From NCBI GenBank assembly GCA_025936205.1, contig JAICTU010000083.1, forward strand, positions 1-23,223: a stretch of 23,223 nucleotides of DNA, read 5' to 3'. Shown piece after piece: positions 22,981-23,223 of the stretch. The notes under the pieces were generated by a model that made no database searches, was not told the DNA's origin, and was given only the letters and a program-made list of their open reading frames with translations. Position 1 is the first letter of the stretch. The number at the start of each line of letters is the position of its first letter. The position numbers and the translations under genes were made by a program. Source of the stretch: Polyangiaceae bacterium (GTDB taxonomy: Bacteria; Myxococcota; Polyangia; Polyangiales; Polyangiaceae).

Positions 22981-23019
22981 ACTCCTGCCGGCGCGGTTTT
23001 GCGTGATGAAGGCAGGAGT
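22981..23019. repeat. 9-bp inverted repeat upstream of the MNT gene
   Basis: ACTCCTGCC (22981-22989) and GGCAGGAGT (23011-23019) are perfect inverted copies around a 21-base loop. They lie 57 bases ahead of the MNT start, where a regulator or a leader structure could act. Confidence 0.45.
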
Positions 23020-23043
23020 TCAGGGCTCGGTTCTGTATGCAGT

Positions 23044-23131
23044 GCCGCGCACTAGAATGTGCGCGCCCGGCGTCTGCACCGAGCTGTGCCGTGACACGGT
23101 CGCGAGCGGGCACATTCTAGAGTTGCGCGGC
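23044..23131. repeat. Long bulged inverted repeat
   Basis: CTAGAATGTGC (23052-23062) pairs perfectly with GCACATTCTAG (23110-23120). Outside a three-base bulge (AGT, 23121-23123) the pairing continues as GCCGCGCA (23044-23051) with TGCGCGGC (23124-23131), 19 bp in all. The loop itself contains CCGTG-A-CACGG (23089-23099). GCACCGAGC occurs directly repeated at 23076 and 23140. The function is unknown. Confidence 0.5.
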
Positions 23132-23161
23132 TACGCGCAGCACCGAGCCACACCCATGTGG
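23124..23161. other. Two consecutive hairpins near the right edge
   Basis: TGCGCG-GCTA-CGCGCA (23124-23139) and CCACA-CCCA-TGTGG (23148-23161) are perfect stem-loops eight bases apart. The first shares its left arm with the long inverted repeat, so the two foldings compete. No gene is seen from 22925 to the end of the window. Confidence 0.4.
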
Positions 23162-23223
23162 ACCCCGAAGCGGGCGATTTGACCCGCACTCGAGACTAGT
23201 CCAAAACGCCAAGTCCGTGGCTC

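Noticed and set aside
22925..23113. N-terminal extension of the MNT protein to the start at 23113
   Set aside because: The extension is Cys/His/Arg-rich, lacks family similarity and overlaps the inverted repeats; GTG 22924 gives normal MNT length.
22981..23131. Integron attC site suggested by the inverted repeats beside a toxin-antitoxin-like pair
   Set aside because: No GTTRRRY/RYYYAAC core sites flank the repeats, and no integrase or cassette array is visible.
1..23223. Transfer RNAs, ribosomal RNA, CRISPR arrays and transposase genes
   Set aside because: None was recognised by eye on either strand; a covariance-model scan was not possible here.

Overview
The window is GC-rich throughout, with strongly G/C-biased third codon positions and long spurious open frames opposite the real genes. 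The gene content fits a delta-type proteobacterium, most likely Myxococcota (Polyangia-like): ether-lipid genes of eukaryotic type, a lipoprotein resembling MxcI of myxochelin clusters, and fused two-component proteins. This assignment is an inference from gene families. No rRNA, tRNA, CRISPR array, insertion sequence or phage gene was seen.

Layout. (1) 1-2492, plus strand: the end of a CheR-type methyltransferase, a receiver-histidine kinase fusion, a YbaK-type Cys-tRNA deacylase and a DUF1348 (NTF2-like) protein. (2) 2606-5541: a Tat-exported FAD oxidase resembling plant cytokinin dehydrogenase, converging with and overlapping an NtrB-like PAS histidine kinase. (3) 5542-6326: no intact gene, but a frameshifted remnant on the minus strand. 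(4) 6327-9935: an iron-uptake style module. An MxcI/DUF4374-like lipoprotein and a DUF3325 membrane protein converge on a DUF3649-PepSY operon whose promoter carries a Fur-box-like palindrome. (5) 10136-15328: a lipoprotein with a LolA-like N-terminal part and a metallo-beta-lactamase domain; a GH43 glycosidase divergent from an AHSA1-ArsR pair, with two matching palindromes between them; a nickel/cobalt permease; and a possible 38-residue membrane peptide.

(6) 15385-21232, minus strand, is the most notable block. Three genes joined by 4-base stop/start overlaps encode alkylglycerone-phosphate synthase (AGPS), a fatty acyl-CoA reductase fused to a GPAT/DHAPAT-type acyltransferase, and an NAD(P)-dependent SDR. 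Together they could supply every step of the animal peroxisomal ether-lipid route: acyl-DHAP formation, fatty alcohol supply, acyl/alkyl exchange and possibly ketone reduction. A small stem-loop repeat sits inside the fusion gene twice, in two different reading frames, and a weaker copy lies just past the operon end.

(7) 21535-22924, minus strand: an MNT nucleotidyltransferase and a HEPN protein coupled by a TTGA overlap, followed by a ThpR/LigT-type 2',3'-cyclic phosphodiesterase. This looks like a toxin-antitoxin-like pair with an RNA-end-processing enzyme attached. The last 300 bases hold no convincing gene but are rich in inverted repeats.
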